A DNA stretch of 29,911 bases from Microbacteriaceae bacterium. Its GTDB lineage: Bacteria > Actinomycetota > Actinomycetes > Actinomycetales > Microbacteriaceae. Both the position numbers and the translations under genes were made by a program. Shown piece by piece: positions 23,608-29,911 of this stretch; positions within the stretch are counted from its first letter, which is position 1; every line of letters starts with the position of its first letter. Where the stretch lies: NCBI GenBank assembly GCA_023254555.1, contig JALRLI010000004.1, positions 1 through 29,911 of the forward strand, read 5' to 3'. The notes under the pieces were generated by a model. The model was not told the origin of the DNA, searched no databases, and saw nothing but the letters and a program-made list of their open reading frames with translations.

Positions 23608-23613
23608 TGAAAC

Positions 23614-24555
23614 ATGGCACCAACCGGCATCCTGCTCATCGATAAAGCCGAGGGGTGGACAAGTCATGACGTGGTTGCCAAAACCCGTCGCGCGATGGGC
23701 ACTCGCAAGGTCGGCCATGCGGGCACACTCGACCCGATGGCCACTGGTCTTCTGCTGCTGGGTGTTGGCAGTAGCACGCGCTTACTCACCTACCTCGTGG
23801 GTCTACCGAAGGTGTACACCGCCACAATTCGGCTGGGAGCCGAAACCGTCACCGACGACCGCGAGGGTGAGGTGACGATGGCGGCTGAGCCGGAGAAGGT
23901 TTTGGCGGTTGCTGAGCAGCGCATCCATTCAGAAATGTCGAAACTGACCGGTGACATTCTGCAATCACCGAGTGCGGTGAGTGCGATCAAAGTTGATGGC
24001 CGTCGCGCCTATGACCGGGTGCGAGCCGGTGAAGAAGTCGAGCTGAAACAGCGCCCGGTGAGCGTCACTGAGTTTGAGCTGCTTGAGATTCGCCGCGATT
24101 TGGTGGGCGCTGCGAGCAGGCCCGTGATTGATCTCGACGTGCGAGTGGCCTGCAGCTCGGGTACGTATATTCGCGCGCTGGCTCGTGATCTCGGACGCGC
24201 TCTTGGCGTAGGTGGCCACCTCACCGAACTGCGACGTGAAAGCATTGGCCCGTTCACCGTTGCGGATGCGGTGGATGTTGAACAGATCGACCCGGAACGC
24301 TCGCTGATTCACCCAGCGGCAGCGGCAGGCAAGATTTTCGAGCAATTCGTGCTCACTTCAGAGGAGACCAGAGACCTGCAACACGGCAAAAAGCTGCTCG
24401 TGGATTTGCCTGATACGCAAGCGCTGGCCGCGCTCTCACCCGAAGGCCGGCTGGTCGGCTTGATTGCAGTGAAGAAAGGGAAGACGAAGGTGCTCGTGAA
24501 CTTTCCGACCGACGAGTCTGACGAGGGTTCTGCTGCGAGGGGTGGTGCTGAATGA
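23614..24555 (+). CDS. truB: tRNA pseudouridine-55 synthase
   Basis: This 313-residue enzyme converts U55 of the tRNA T-loop to pseudouridine. The start GILLIDKAEGWTSHDVV is the family N-terminus, and the catalytic D40 is in VGHAGTLDPMATGLL. The segment ITRL-equivalent SSTRLLTYL, the KVDGRRAYDRVRAGEEVE box and SSGTYIRALARDLG follow in order. A C-terminal extension (about 240-313) has the size of a PUA-like domain and ends in an acidic tail. The stop overlaps the next gene's start (ATGA), so truB and the two membrane genes before ribF form one unit. Confidence 0.96.
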   Translation: MAPTGILLIDKAEGWTSHDVVAKTRRAMGTRKVGHAGTLDPMATGLLLLGVGSSTRLLTYLVGLPKVYTATIRLGAETVTDDREGEVTMAAEPEKVLAVAEQRIHSEMSKLTGDILQSPSAVSAIKVDGRRAYDRVRAGEEVELKQRPVSVTEFELLEIRRDLVGAASRPVIDLDVRVACSSGTYIRALARDLGRALGVGGHLTELRRESIGPFTVADAVDVEQIDPERSLIHPAAAAGKIFEQFVLTSEETRDLQHGKKLLVDLPDTQALAALSPEGRLVGLIAVKKGKTKVLVNFPTDESDEGSAARGGAE

Positions 24556-24920
24556 TTGAGTGGTTCGCATGGGTGCAGATTGTGGTTGCACTCATTTCGG
24601 CAGTTGTCTGTATCGTGCAGTTTGCCAGAAAAACCGGCCCGAATGACATCACGCTCGGACTCACGATTCTCATCGGCATAGGGCTCATCGTTCAGATCAT
24701 CATTGCGGCAATCGCGCCGGCATTCGGAAACACCGCCACCGGTGATCCGCTTGAATTTTGGATGTACCTGATTTCGGCTGCACTCCTGCCATTCGCAGCT
24801 GCTTTTTGGGCGCTGGTTGATCGTGGCAGATGGAGCAATCTGGTGCTTTCGGTTGTGGCACTCTCGGTAGCGGTTATGGTCTATCGCATGTTGTTCATCT
24901 GGACAATCCAGGTCGCCTAG
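24552..24920 (+). CDS. Small four-helix membrane protein of unknown function, truB-linked
   Basis: This 122-residue protein is almost entirely membrane, with spans near 5-22, 32-55, 70-88 and 95-115. I do not recognise it. The loop FARKTGPNDITLG and the short cytoplasmic VDRGRW are the only polar stretches, and no catalytic motif is seen. It starts four bases inside the truB stop (ATGA), implying translational coupling. I have the impression, unverified, that small membrane proteins of this kind recur between truB and ribF in related actinobacteria. Confidence 0.8.
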   Translation: MIEWFAWVQIVVALISAVVCIVQFARKTGPNDITLGLTILIGIGLIVQIIIAAIAPAFGNTATGDPLEFWMYLISAALLPFAAAFWALVDRGRWSNLVLSVVALSVAVMVYRMLFIWTIQVA

Positions 24921-24926
24921 CCTCAG

Positions 24927-24932
24927 TAGAAT
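24927..24932 (+). promoter_or_regulatory. -10 box for leaderless transcript of the second small membrane gene
   Basis: TAGAAT has its first T 12 nt before GTG 24939, the same box sequence as at argG. Confidence 0.6.
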
Positions 24933-24938
24933 TCTGTA

Positions 24939-25355
24939 GTGGCTTTGAAACCTGAAACCGTGACCGGACTCGGTCGAGTACTCGTGGTTGTCTACGCAAT
25001 CCTCGCATTGGCGGCAACGGCTCGATCGGTCTACCAAATCATCGCGAAATTCGATGAGGCACCGCTGGCCTACTCGCTTTCGGCGCTCGCAGGGGTGGTG
25101 TACATTGTCGCAACCGCGGCGCTTGTTTCGAAGGGTGAGGCTGCAAGGCGTGTTGCGAAAGCGGCTATTAGTTTCGAGTTGGTGGGCGTGCTTGGGGTTG
25201 GCACACTGAGCCTTGTGGTGCCGAGCCTGTTCGCACATAACTCTGTGTGGTCATACTTCGGGATGGGGTATCTCTTCATCCCATTGCTGCTGCCGATACT
25301 TGGGTTGCTGTGGCTCTCGTTAGATAGTCGTGGTCGGGCAGGGGTGAGCGAGTAA
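24939..25355 (+). CDS. Small four-helix membrane protein of unknown function, ribF-linked
   Basis: This 138-residue protein has spans near 12-32, 45-65, 75-98 and 105-128. I do not recognise the family. The region ARSVYQIIAKFDEAPLAYSLSAL and the loop LFAHNSVWSYFG between helices 3 and 4 look like conserved landmarks, since polar residues in such a short membrane protein are likely functional. GTG 24939 is supported by TAGAAT 12 nt upstream. The stop TAA ends right before the ribF ATG, so ribF is probably translated from this transcript. A role linked to flavin supply is possible by neighbourhood only. Confidence 0.8.
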   Translation: MALKPETVTGLGRVLVVVYAILALAATARSVYQIIAKFDEAPLAYSLSALAGVVYIVATAALVSKGEAARRVAKAAISFELVGVLGVGTLSLVVPSLFAHNSVWSYFGMGYLFIPLLLPILGLLWLSLDSRGRAGVSE

Positions 25356-26288
25356 ATGCGAATCACCCGCGAGCTCAGCCGATTAGAGCACGTAGGCAAG
25401 GGCAATGCTATCTCGATAGGCAAATTCGATGGCGTGCACCGTGGTCACCTCGCAATCATCGAGAGGTTGAAAACTGTTGCTGCTGAGCGCAAGCTTGCCA
25501 GTGTGGTCTTCACATTTGAAAACCATCCGCTTCAACTCTTTCGCCCAGATATCTGCCCGCGCGAGCTCTCGAGCCCTGAGCAGCGTCTTGAAATTCTGAG
25601 TGATCTCGGACTTGACGAGGCTGTGATGGTGCCGTTCGATGAAGATTTTGCGAGTCTCGATGCTGAGTACTTTGTGAAACAGATTCTGGCGGCCGACCTC
25701 AACGCGAGGTACGTCATCGTCGGAGCAGATTTCAGGTTTGGCAAGGGCGGCGCAGGCAACCCCGAGTTGTTACGGAGGCTTGGCGCTGAGCTGGGCTTTG
25801 TCGTTGAGGTCGTTGAAGATGTCATCGGTGATGCGGGTGCGAGGGTTTCATCGACGATGATTCGGCACGCACTTGAGGCGGGTGACGTGACTCACGCGAC
25901 CGAGCTCCTGGGGCGCCATCCTCGTGTCACCGGCACAGTCGTTGCTGGCGATGCTCGTGGCCGCGAACTCGGGTTTCCGACCGCCAACGTGGCCGGTGAT
26001 GTCGCCGGCTTTGTGCCGGCCGATGGTGTCTATGCGGGTTGGATGCTACACGCGGGTAAGTTCTTCCCATCGGCTATCTCGATTGGCACGAACCCAACGT
26101 TTGAAGGCGAACGTGAGAGTCGAATTGAGGTCTACGTACTCGACCACGAACTGGCTCTTTATGGCGAGCGGGTGAGCGTTGATTTCGTGCAGATGCTCCG
26201 CCCAACACTGGCGTTTGAGAGCGTGGATGAGCTCCTCACCCAGATGAACGCTGATGTTCTCGCCACCCGAGAGATACTCGGAATGTAA
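25356..26288 (+). CDS. ribF: Bifunctional riboflavin kinase/FMN adenylyltransferase
   Basis: This 310-residue enzyme makes FMN from riboflavin and then FAD from FMN. The adenylyltransferase half carries the nucleotidyltransferase signature GKFDGVHRGH (22-31), TFENHPLQLF, GADFRFGKGGAGN, and SSTMIRHALEAGD near residue 167. The kinase half (about 185-305) begins with VTGTVVAGDARGRELGFPTANV, where the PTAN motif binds magnesium-ATP, and ends with IEVYVLDHELALYGERVSVDFVQMLRP. ATG 25356 directly follows the stop of the preceding membrane gene. Downstream is a short terminator-like hairpin. Confidence 0.96.
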   Translation: MRITRELSRLEHVGKGNAISIGKFDGVHRGHLAIIERLKTVAAERKLASVVFTFENHPLQLFRPDICPRELSSPEQRLEILSDLGLDEAVMVPFDEDFASLDAEYFVKQILAADLNARYVIVGADFRFGKGGAGNPELLRRLGAELGFVVEVVEDVIGDAGARVSSTMIRHALEAGDVTHATELLGRHPRVTGTVVAGDARGRELGFPTANVAGDVAGFVPADGVYAGWMLHAGKFFPSAISIGTNPTFEGERESRIEVYVLDHELALYGERVSVDFVQMLRPTLAFESVDELLTQMNADVLATREILGM

Positions 26289-26292
26289 CTTC

Positions 26293-26309
26293 GGGGAGAA
26301 GTTCTCCCC
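26293..26309. terminator. Hairpin between convergent ribF and the reductase gene
   Basis: GGGGAGAA-G-TTCTCCCC is an eight-base inverted repeat; as RNA it would form about six pairs with a five-base loop. It lies four bases after the ribF stop and could serve either strand, but it lacks a U-run. Confidence 0.5.
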
Positions 26310-26342
26310 ACCGGCGCAACGTGTCTCGGGCGAGTAGCTGAG

Positions 26343-27512
26343 TTATTTCTCAAGCACGAGTTCGGGTGCCGCAGCCTGCAGAGACATCAGCCCGCCTGAG
26401 AGCGTGGCTGCGTCGAGCCCGGCAGCCGCCAGCACACGATAGGCGTTATAGGAGCGAACGCCCGAGTAGCAGTAGGCAGAAACCGGGCGACCTGCAGCTG
26501 CTTCGAGAACCTCATCCATTCGATCCCGTAGCTCGGTGTGTGGCACGTTGAGCGCGCCGGGCAGATGGCCTCGCTCAAACTCGAAGGCGCTTCGAACGTC
26601 AAGCAACAGGGTTTTTGCCATCGCGTTTTCAAAATCTTCAACGAACCAGAGTTTGATGGTGCCTTGAAGCACGTTCTGACCGAGCAAGCCGACAAGGTTG
26701 ATCGGGTCACGGGCCTGCCCATACGGAGGCGAGTAGCTGAGGTCGAGATCGATGAGGTCTTCAACGGTCATCCCGGCTCGCATCGCAGTGGCAAGCACGT
26801 CAATGCGCTTGTCAACGCCCTCGGCGCCAATAGCCTGGGCACCAAGCAGCTTGCCGTTTTCAGGGTCAATCAGCACCAGCATATGGATTTGCTGGGCACC
26901 GGGGTAGTAGCCCGCGTGGTGCGCTGGGTGCAGGTGCAACGACTTGTACCTGATGCCAGCCGCATCAAGTGCCTTGCGGTTCGCGCCTGTGTGAGCCACG
27001 GTCTGATCGAAAATGCGAATAATCGCGGTACTCAGCGGATTTGGCACCTTTCGAGCGGTTGCCGGGTCTGCAATTGCGTCAGCAATCAGGCGGCCGGTGC
27101 GGTTTGCGGGCCATGCCAGTGGCACAGGATGCTTCGCGCCTGTCACCGCATCGGTGCTGATTACCGCGTCACCGGCTGCCCATACGTGGTCAGCGCTTGT
27201 GCGACCGTGCTCGTCGATGACAATTGCACCGCGCTCGGTTGTGATACCTGCAGCCTCAACGAAGCCAGTGTCTGGCTCAACGCCGATAGCTAAAACGATG
27301 AGGTCTGCGTCGAGCCTGGTGCCATCGCTTAAGACCACAGTGTCAAAGTCTTGGCCCCGCTCAATCGCGGTTGCGCTCACATTCGCACGCACAGCGACGC
27401 CGTTGCGCTCGAGTGCCATCGTCGTCAGGTTGGCGGTTTCGGCATCCAACAAATTCATCACGTGTGCGCCGCGAGTGACCACGGTGACGTCGAGTTCTTT
27501 GATTTTGAGCGC
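26343..27512 (-). pseudogene. CoA-disulfide reductase/rhodanese fusion, N-terminus lost at a chimeric junction
   Basis: About 389 C-terminal residues of a class II flavoprotein disulfide reductase remain. They begin KIKELDVTVVTRG within the NAD(P)-binding domain and continue through the FAD contact VWAAGDAVIS. The dimerisation domain follows (GANRKALDAAGIRY...YSPPYGQARDPINLVGLLGQN), and then a rhodanese domain with active-site cysteine in AYCYSGVRSYNAYRVL. Intact relatives (CoADR-RHD, about 550 residues) reduce CoA disulfide or persulfides. Missing here are the first 160 or so residues, with the FAD GxGxxG motif and redox cysteine. The frame continues into unrelated sequence upstream, so a 446-residue call starting at 27683 would be an artefact. 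The natural gene in the source organism is presumably whole. Confidence 0.85.
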
Positions 27513-27519
27513 CTCTGCC
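27505..27519. other. Chimeric junction 1: reductase gene to RsbW-like gene
   Basis: The switch falls on codons for AEAL (complement of 27507-27518). Both families carry this word at the relevant place: RsbW-type kinases read VLAEALNN, and CoA-disulfide reductases read AEAL before a KxxxLDVTVV strand. Protein similarity changes family abruptly here while the frame stays open by chance. Confidence 0.75.
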
Positions 27520-27683
27520 AGAACAATGCAGATGTTATCGCGCCGCTCTGGCGCGATGGGCAGGCCGGCAAGATAGGTTTCAAATGCCACCAACCCACGG
27601 CGCACCGCTAGCGGCGTGGCGGTGAATGACAGGCTGAATACTGTCTTGCCTATACGCAGCCTTTGGGTGGGGTCAGGCTGCAT
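27513..27683 (-). pseudogene. RsbW-like anti-sigma factor kinase, N-terminal fragment
   Basis: About 57 residues from ATG 27683 are visible: a beta-strand start, then ATPLAVRRGLVAFETYLAGL and RRDNICIVLAEAL. This is the N-terminal part of a HATPase_c_2 serine kinase, which normally continues NNVVEHAY to form the ATP-binding N-box. The fragment ends exactly where the N-box should follow. Its ATG overlaps the stop of the STAS fragment, as in partner-switch operons where antagonist and kinase are adjacent. Base use differs from both neighbours. An alphaproteobacterial source is a guess based on remembered Rhodobacteraceae-like pairs. Confidence 0.7.
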
Positions 27684-27840
27684 TTTTCAGCGCATCGGCA
27701 ACGGTTGCGTGAATGGTAAAGACGCTATCCATACGGGTTAGGCGAAACACCTTGGCCACGGCCGGGCGCAACCCTGCCAGGTGTAGCCGCCTTTCGGGGC
27801 CCAGGGCCTTCATCACGGCGACAACCGCGCCCAGGCCGCT
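27673..27840 (-). pseudogene. STAS-domain anti-sigma factor antagonist, C-terminal fragment
   Basis: The last 55 or so residues of a SpoIIAA/RsbV-like protein are present: SSGLGAVVAVMKALGPERRL, then LAGLRPAVAKVFRLTRMDSVF, then TIHATVADALKNAA before TGA (complement of 27673-27675). The serine phosphorylated by the partner kinase lies in the (D)SSG motif at the truncated edge; the aspartate is already replaced by junction sequence. Together with the kinase fragment it represents a partner-switching module that is broken at both ends here. Confidence 0.75.
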
Positions 27841-27846
27841 GCTGCT
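27834..27846. other. Chimeric junction 2: STAS gene to phnL, with strand inversion
   Basis: GCCGCTGCTGCT serves both genes. On the minus strand it encodes the SSG of the STAS phosphorylation motif; on the plus strand it encodes the leucines of the PhnL Walker B (LLLDEP). Coding direction and base composition both change here. Confidence 0.75.
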
Positions 27847-28069
27847 CGACGAGCCGACGGCTTCTCTCGACGCCGCCAACACCCAGACCGTGATCGACCT
27901 GATCCATGAAGCGCGCACGCGCGGCTCGGCCTTGCTGGGCATTTTCCACGACAGCGTGGTGGCCGATGCCGTGGCCACGCGCCGCGTCCCGGTAGCCATG
28001 TTCCGCCACCCGGCGCCAGCCGAAACTTTTTGCGCCAAGCCAGCGCCCCTGGAAGGAGAACCCGCATGA
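27836..28069 (+). pseudogene. phnL: PhnL, C-terminal fragment (C-P lyase complex ABC-type subunit)
   Basis: The frame encodes LLLDEPTASLDAANTQTVID, then the H-loop region LLGIFHDSVVADAVATRRV and a GC-rich tail ending LEGEPA, 77 residues to a stop at 28067-28069. This is the last third of PhnL, an ABC-ATPase-like protein of the carbon-phosphorus lyase pathway; intact proteins are about 230 residues. Walker A and the signature motif are lost at the junction. The TGA overlaps the phnM ATG (ATGA), showing the native operon order phnL-phnM. Third codon positions are almost all G or C, unlike the bulk of the window. Confidence 0.85.
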
Positions 28070-29271
28070 ACGCCCCCCGTGACCTGCCCGAGGCTGCCTT
28101 GACCCAGGCCAGGCCCAGGAACGAACAGGCCTTCGTCAACGCCCGCCTGGTGCTGGCCGACGAAGTCGTGACCGGCTCGCTGCTGGTGCGCGACGGACGC
28201 ATCGCATCGATCGACAGCGGCAGCTCCATGCTCGCCGGAGCCGTGGACCTGCAGGGCGACTACCTGCTGCCCGGCCTGGTCGAAATCCACACCGACAACT
28301 TCGAGCGTCACCTGATGCCACGCCCCAAGGTGCACTGGGCCGAACTGCCGGCGCTGCTGGCGCACGACGCCGAAATCGCGGCGGCCGGCATCACCACCGT
28401 GTTCGACGCCCTGGGCGTGGGCGAGGCCGACCCCGACAGCCTGCGCGGCACCAGCTGGCAAGGCGTCGTCGGCACGCTGGAGAACTGCAGCCGGCGCGAG
28501 CTGCTGCGCGCCGAGCACCTGTTCCATGTGCGCTGCGAGCTGCCGGCGCCCAACACCATCGAGCTGTTCGCGCCCTTCGTCGATCACCCGATGGTGCGCA
28601 TGATTTCGCTGATGGACCATACCCCCGGCCAGCGCCAGTGGGAGAACATCGATCACGCCCGCGTCTACTACACCGGCAAGAAGGGCTGGAGCCTGGACAA
28701 GTTCGAGCGCAAGGTGGCCGAGTCCGCCGACTTGCAGCAACGCTATTCGCGCCCCCATCGCCAGCATTTCGTCGACTATGCGCAGAGCCGCGGCATCGCC
28801 CTGGCCAGCCACGACGACACCACCCTGGCCCATGTGCTGCAAGCGCACGACGAGGGGGTGAGCGTGTGCGAGTTCCCCACCACCGAGCTGGCGGCGCGCG
28901 CCGCGCGCGAGCATGGCATGTACACCGTGATGGGCGGGCCGAACGTGGTGCGCGGCGGTTCGCATTCGGGCAATGTGGCGGCCTCGCACCTGGCGAGCCT
29001 GGGACTGCTCGACATCCTCTCGAGCGACTACGTGCCCGGCAGCCTGCTGTCGGCCGCCCTGCAGCTGGTCGACGAGGGCCACCTGACGCTGCCGCAGGCG
29101 GTGGCGACCGTGAGCCGCAATCCGGCCCGCTCGGCCGGACTGGGCGACCGCGGCGAGCTGGCCCAGGGCCTGCGCGCCGACCTGGTCCAGGTGCGGGTAG
29201 TCGAGGTGGCGGACGGCCATCACCACGCGGTGGTGCGCGCCGTCTGGCGCGAGGGTCGGCGCGTGCTCTGA
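28066..29271 (+). CDS. phnM: Alpha-D-ribose 1-methylphosphonate 5-triphosphate diphosphatase
   Basis: This 401-residue amidohydrolase-superfamily enzyme removes pyrophosphate from ribose-1-methylphosphonate 5-triphosphate, preparing the substrate of C-P lyase. Metal-site motifs are visible in order: EIHTDNFERHLMPRPKVHW (73-91), SLMDHTPGQRQW, ALASHDDTTLAHV, GGPNVVRGGSHSGNV and LSSDYVPGSL. An upstream in-frame ATG at 28030 would add 12 residues. ATG 28066 is preferred for its GGAG ribosome-binding site and the ATGA overlap with phnL. Very high GC at third positions suggests a beta-proteobacterial (possibly Burkholderiales) source, different from the core of the window. Confidence 0.95.
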   Translation: MNAPRDLPEAALTQARPRNEQAFVNARLVLADEVVTGSLLVRDGRIASIDSGSSMLAGAVDLQGDYLLPGLVEIHTDNFERHLMPRPKVHWAELPALLAHDAEIAAAGITTVFDALGVGEADPDSLRGTSWQGVVGTLENCSRRELLRAEHLFHVRCELPAPNTIELFAPFVDHPMVRMISLMDHTPGQRQWENIDHARVYYTGKKGWSLDKFERKVAESADLQQRYSRPHRQHFVDYAQSRGIALASHDDTTLAHVLQAHDEGVSVCEFPTTELAARAAREHGMYTVMGGPNVVRGGSHSGNVAASHLASLGLLDILSSDYVPGSLLSAALQLVDEGHLTLPQAVATVSRNPARSAGLGDRGELAQGLRADLVQVRVVEVADGHHHAVVRAVWREGRRVL

Positions 29272-29332
29272 GCCGCCACGGAAATTTCCCGGAACCTTCA
29301 AACCTCTGTCACAGGCCAGTCCGACACTGACA

Positions 29333-29346
29333 GTTGTCTAGATAAC
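29333..29346. promoter_or_regulatory. Palindrome upstream of phnC, possible GntR/HutC-type operator
   Basis: GTTGTCTAGATAAC is a 14-base dyad with one mismatched pair, 12 bases before the first phnC ATG. Its core resembles the GTNTANAC pattern bound by HutC-subfamily regulators, which includes PhnF, often encoded with phn genes. This is a candidate only, and no regulator gene is in view. Confidence 0.35.
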
Positions 29347-29357
29347 TCACGAGAAGC

Positions 29358-29911
29358 ATGACCATGACTCCTGCCTTGCGCATCCAGCAGCTGAGCAAGC
29401 GCTTTGCCGGCGGCAAGCTGGCACTCGACAACATCAACCTGGAAATCCGCCAGGGCGAGATGGTGGCGCTGATCGGCGCTTCCGGCTCCGGCAAGTCCAC
29501 CTTGCTGCGCCATGTGGCGGGGTTGACCGCGGGCGAGTCCACGCCGGGTTCGCTGATCGAAGTCTCCGGCCGCTGCGTGCAGCGTGAGGGCCGCATCCAG
29601 CGCGACGTCCGCCAGATACGCTCCGAAGTCGGCTTCGTGTTCCAGCAGTTCAACCTGGTCGATCGCCTGCCGGTGATCATGAACGTACTGGTCGGCCGCC
29701 TGCACGACATGCCCTGGTGGCGCAGCTTGACGCGCTGGTTCACCCCACAGGAGCGTGCCCTGGCCATCGATGCGCTCGCCCGCGTGGGCATTGCCGATTG
29801 CCATGCCCAGCGCGCCTCGACCCTCTCGGGCGGCCAGCAGCAGCGGGCCGCGATTGCCCGCACCCTGGTGCAAGGCGCCAAGGTGGTGCTGGCCGACGAA
29901 CCGATCGCCTC
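29358..29911 (+). CDS. phnC: Phosphonate ABC transporter ATP-binding protein (cut by window edge)
   Basis: The first 184 residues of PhnC are present, the ATPase of the PhnCDE phosphonate importer. Walker A GASGSGKST is at residues 40-48, the Q-loop is in GFVFQQFNLVDRL, the characteristic PhnC segment VGRLHDMPWWRSLTRWFT follows, the signature LSGGQQQR is near 156-163, and the Walker B start VVLADEPIAS is at the window edge. ATG 29358 or ATG 29364 could be used; neither has a strong ribosome-binding site. It follows phnM by 86 bp in the same direction, linking uptake with breakdown of phosphonates in the source organism. Confidence 0.94.
   Translation, partial: MTMTPALRIQQLSKRFAGGKLALDNINLEIRQGEMVALIGASGSGKSTLLRHVAGLTAGESTPGSLIEVSGRCVQREGRIQRDVRQIRSEVGFVFQQFNLVDRLPVIMNVLVGRLHDMPWWRSLTRWFTPQERALAIDALARVGIADCHAQRASTLSGGQQQRAAIARTLVQGAKVVLADEPIA

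Noticed and set aside
24309..25238. 309-codon Cys/His/Arg-rich minus-strand frame across truB and the small membrane genes
   Set aside because: It crosses three real genes in antisense; the Cys/His richness comes from antisense hydrophobic codons, not zinc fingers.
27513..27840. Native partner-switch (STAS plus kinase) module controlling the reductase
   Set aside because: Both Rsb genes are cut in the middle at microhomology points, so this is joined debris rather than a working system.
27713..28069. Open frame starting at 27713 and running into phnL
   Set aside because: The part before about 27836 is antisense to the STAS fragment; the start is an accident of the junction.
27673..29301. 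Open frame of 542 codons on the minus strand over phnM
   Set aside because: Its first 480 or so codons are antisense to phnM and phnL and have the His/Gln/Ala-rich look of GC-rich antisense frames. Only the last 55 codons (STAS fragment) are real coding sequence.
1..29911. CRISPR arrays, tRNA or rRNA genes, toxin-antitoxin or restriction genes
   Set aside because: I looked for regular spaced repeats, tRNA-like cloverleaf ends and the usual protein motifs and saw none. A covariance-model scan would be needed for small RNAs.

Overview
The core of this window (about 250 to 27,510) looks like chromosome of a high-GC Gram-positive bacterium. Support comes from many GTG starts, leaderless -10 boxes, a PMT-type protein O-mannosyltransferase, a lipoprotein FKBP isomerase, a class I PPK2, and the order dxr-rseP-ispG-proS-nusA-ylxR-infB-rbfA. 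Actinomycetota, probably Microbacteriaceae, is my inference; no rRNA or other decisive marker is present.

Layout. 1-249 is the right end of an IS6100 copy (IS6 family). It sits inside an amino-acid ABC ATPase gene whose 3' third follows at 250-534. 659-3366 holds a succinate-semialdehyde dehydrogenase and an MFS transporter on the minus strand. 3435-7739 holds argG, an APC permease and a polyamine-oxidase-like flavoprotein on the plus strand. 7746-9323 is pmt, divergent from rsmI. 9355-12550 carries rsmI, an unknown membrane protein, ppk2 and an FKBP lipoprotein. 12583-16254 carries dxr, rseP and ispG: two enzymes of the non-mevalonate isoprenoid pathway flanking the site-2 protease. 16336-22638 carries proS, nusA, ylxR, infB and rbfA, a translation and transcription block in which rimP is missing from its common slot before nusA. 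mutY is convergent. truB, two small membrane proteins and ribF follow to 26288.

The right end is not one genome. The CoA-disulfide-reductase/rhodanese gene (minus strand) loses its N-terminus near 27,512 and continues in frame into the first 59 codons of an RsbW-like anti-sigma kinase. A STAS anti-sigma-antagonist fragment precedes that kinase. Near 27,840 the sequence switches again, with strand reversal, into phnL-phnM-phnC of a very GC-rich proteobacterium. Both switches fall where the two genes share a short word (AEAL codons; GCTGCTGCT), so this end is most simply an assembly or amplification chimera.

The permease, amine oxidase and succinate-semialdehyde dehydrogenase could together import and oxidise polyamines or related amines. 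The most informative non-coding signal is a recurring TANNNT box 12-14 nt before the start codon of about a dozen genes. It points to leaderless transcripts and corrects several start sites. I found no convincing new defence, mobile or biosynthetic system; most of the window is housekeeping.
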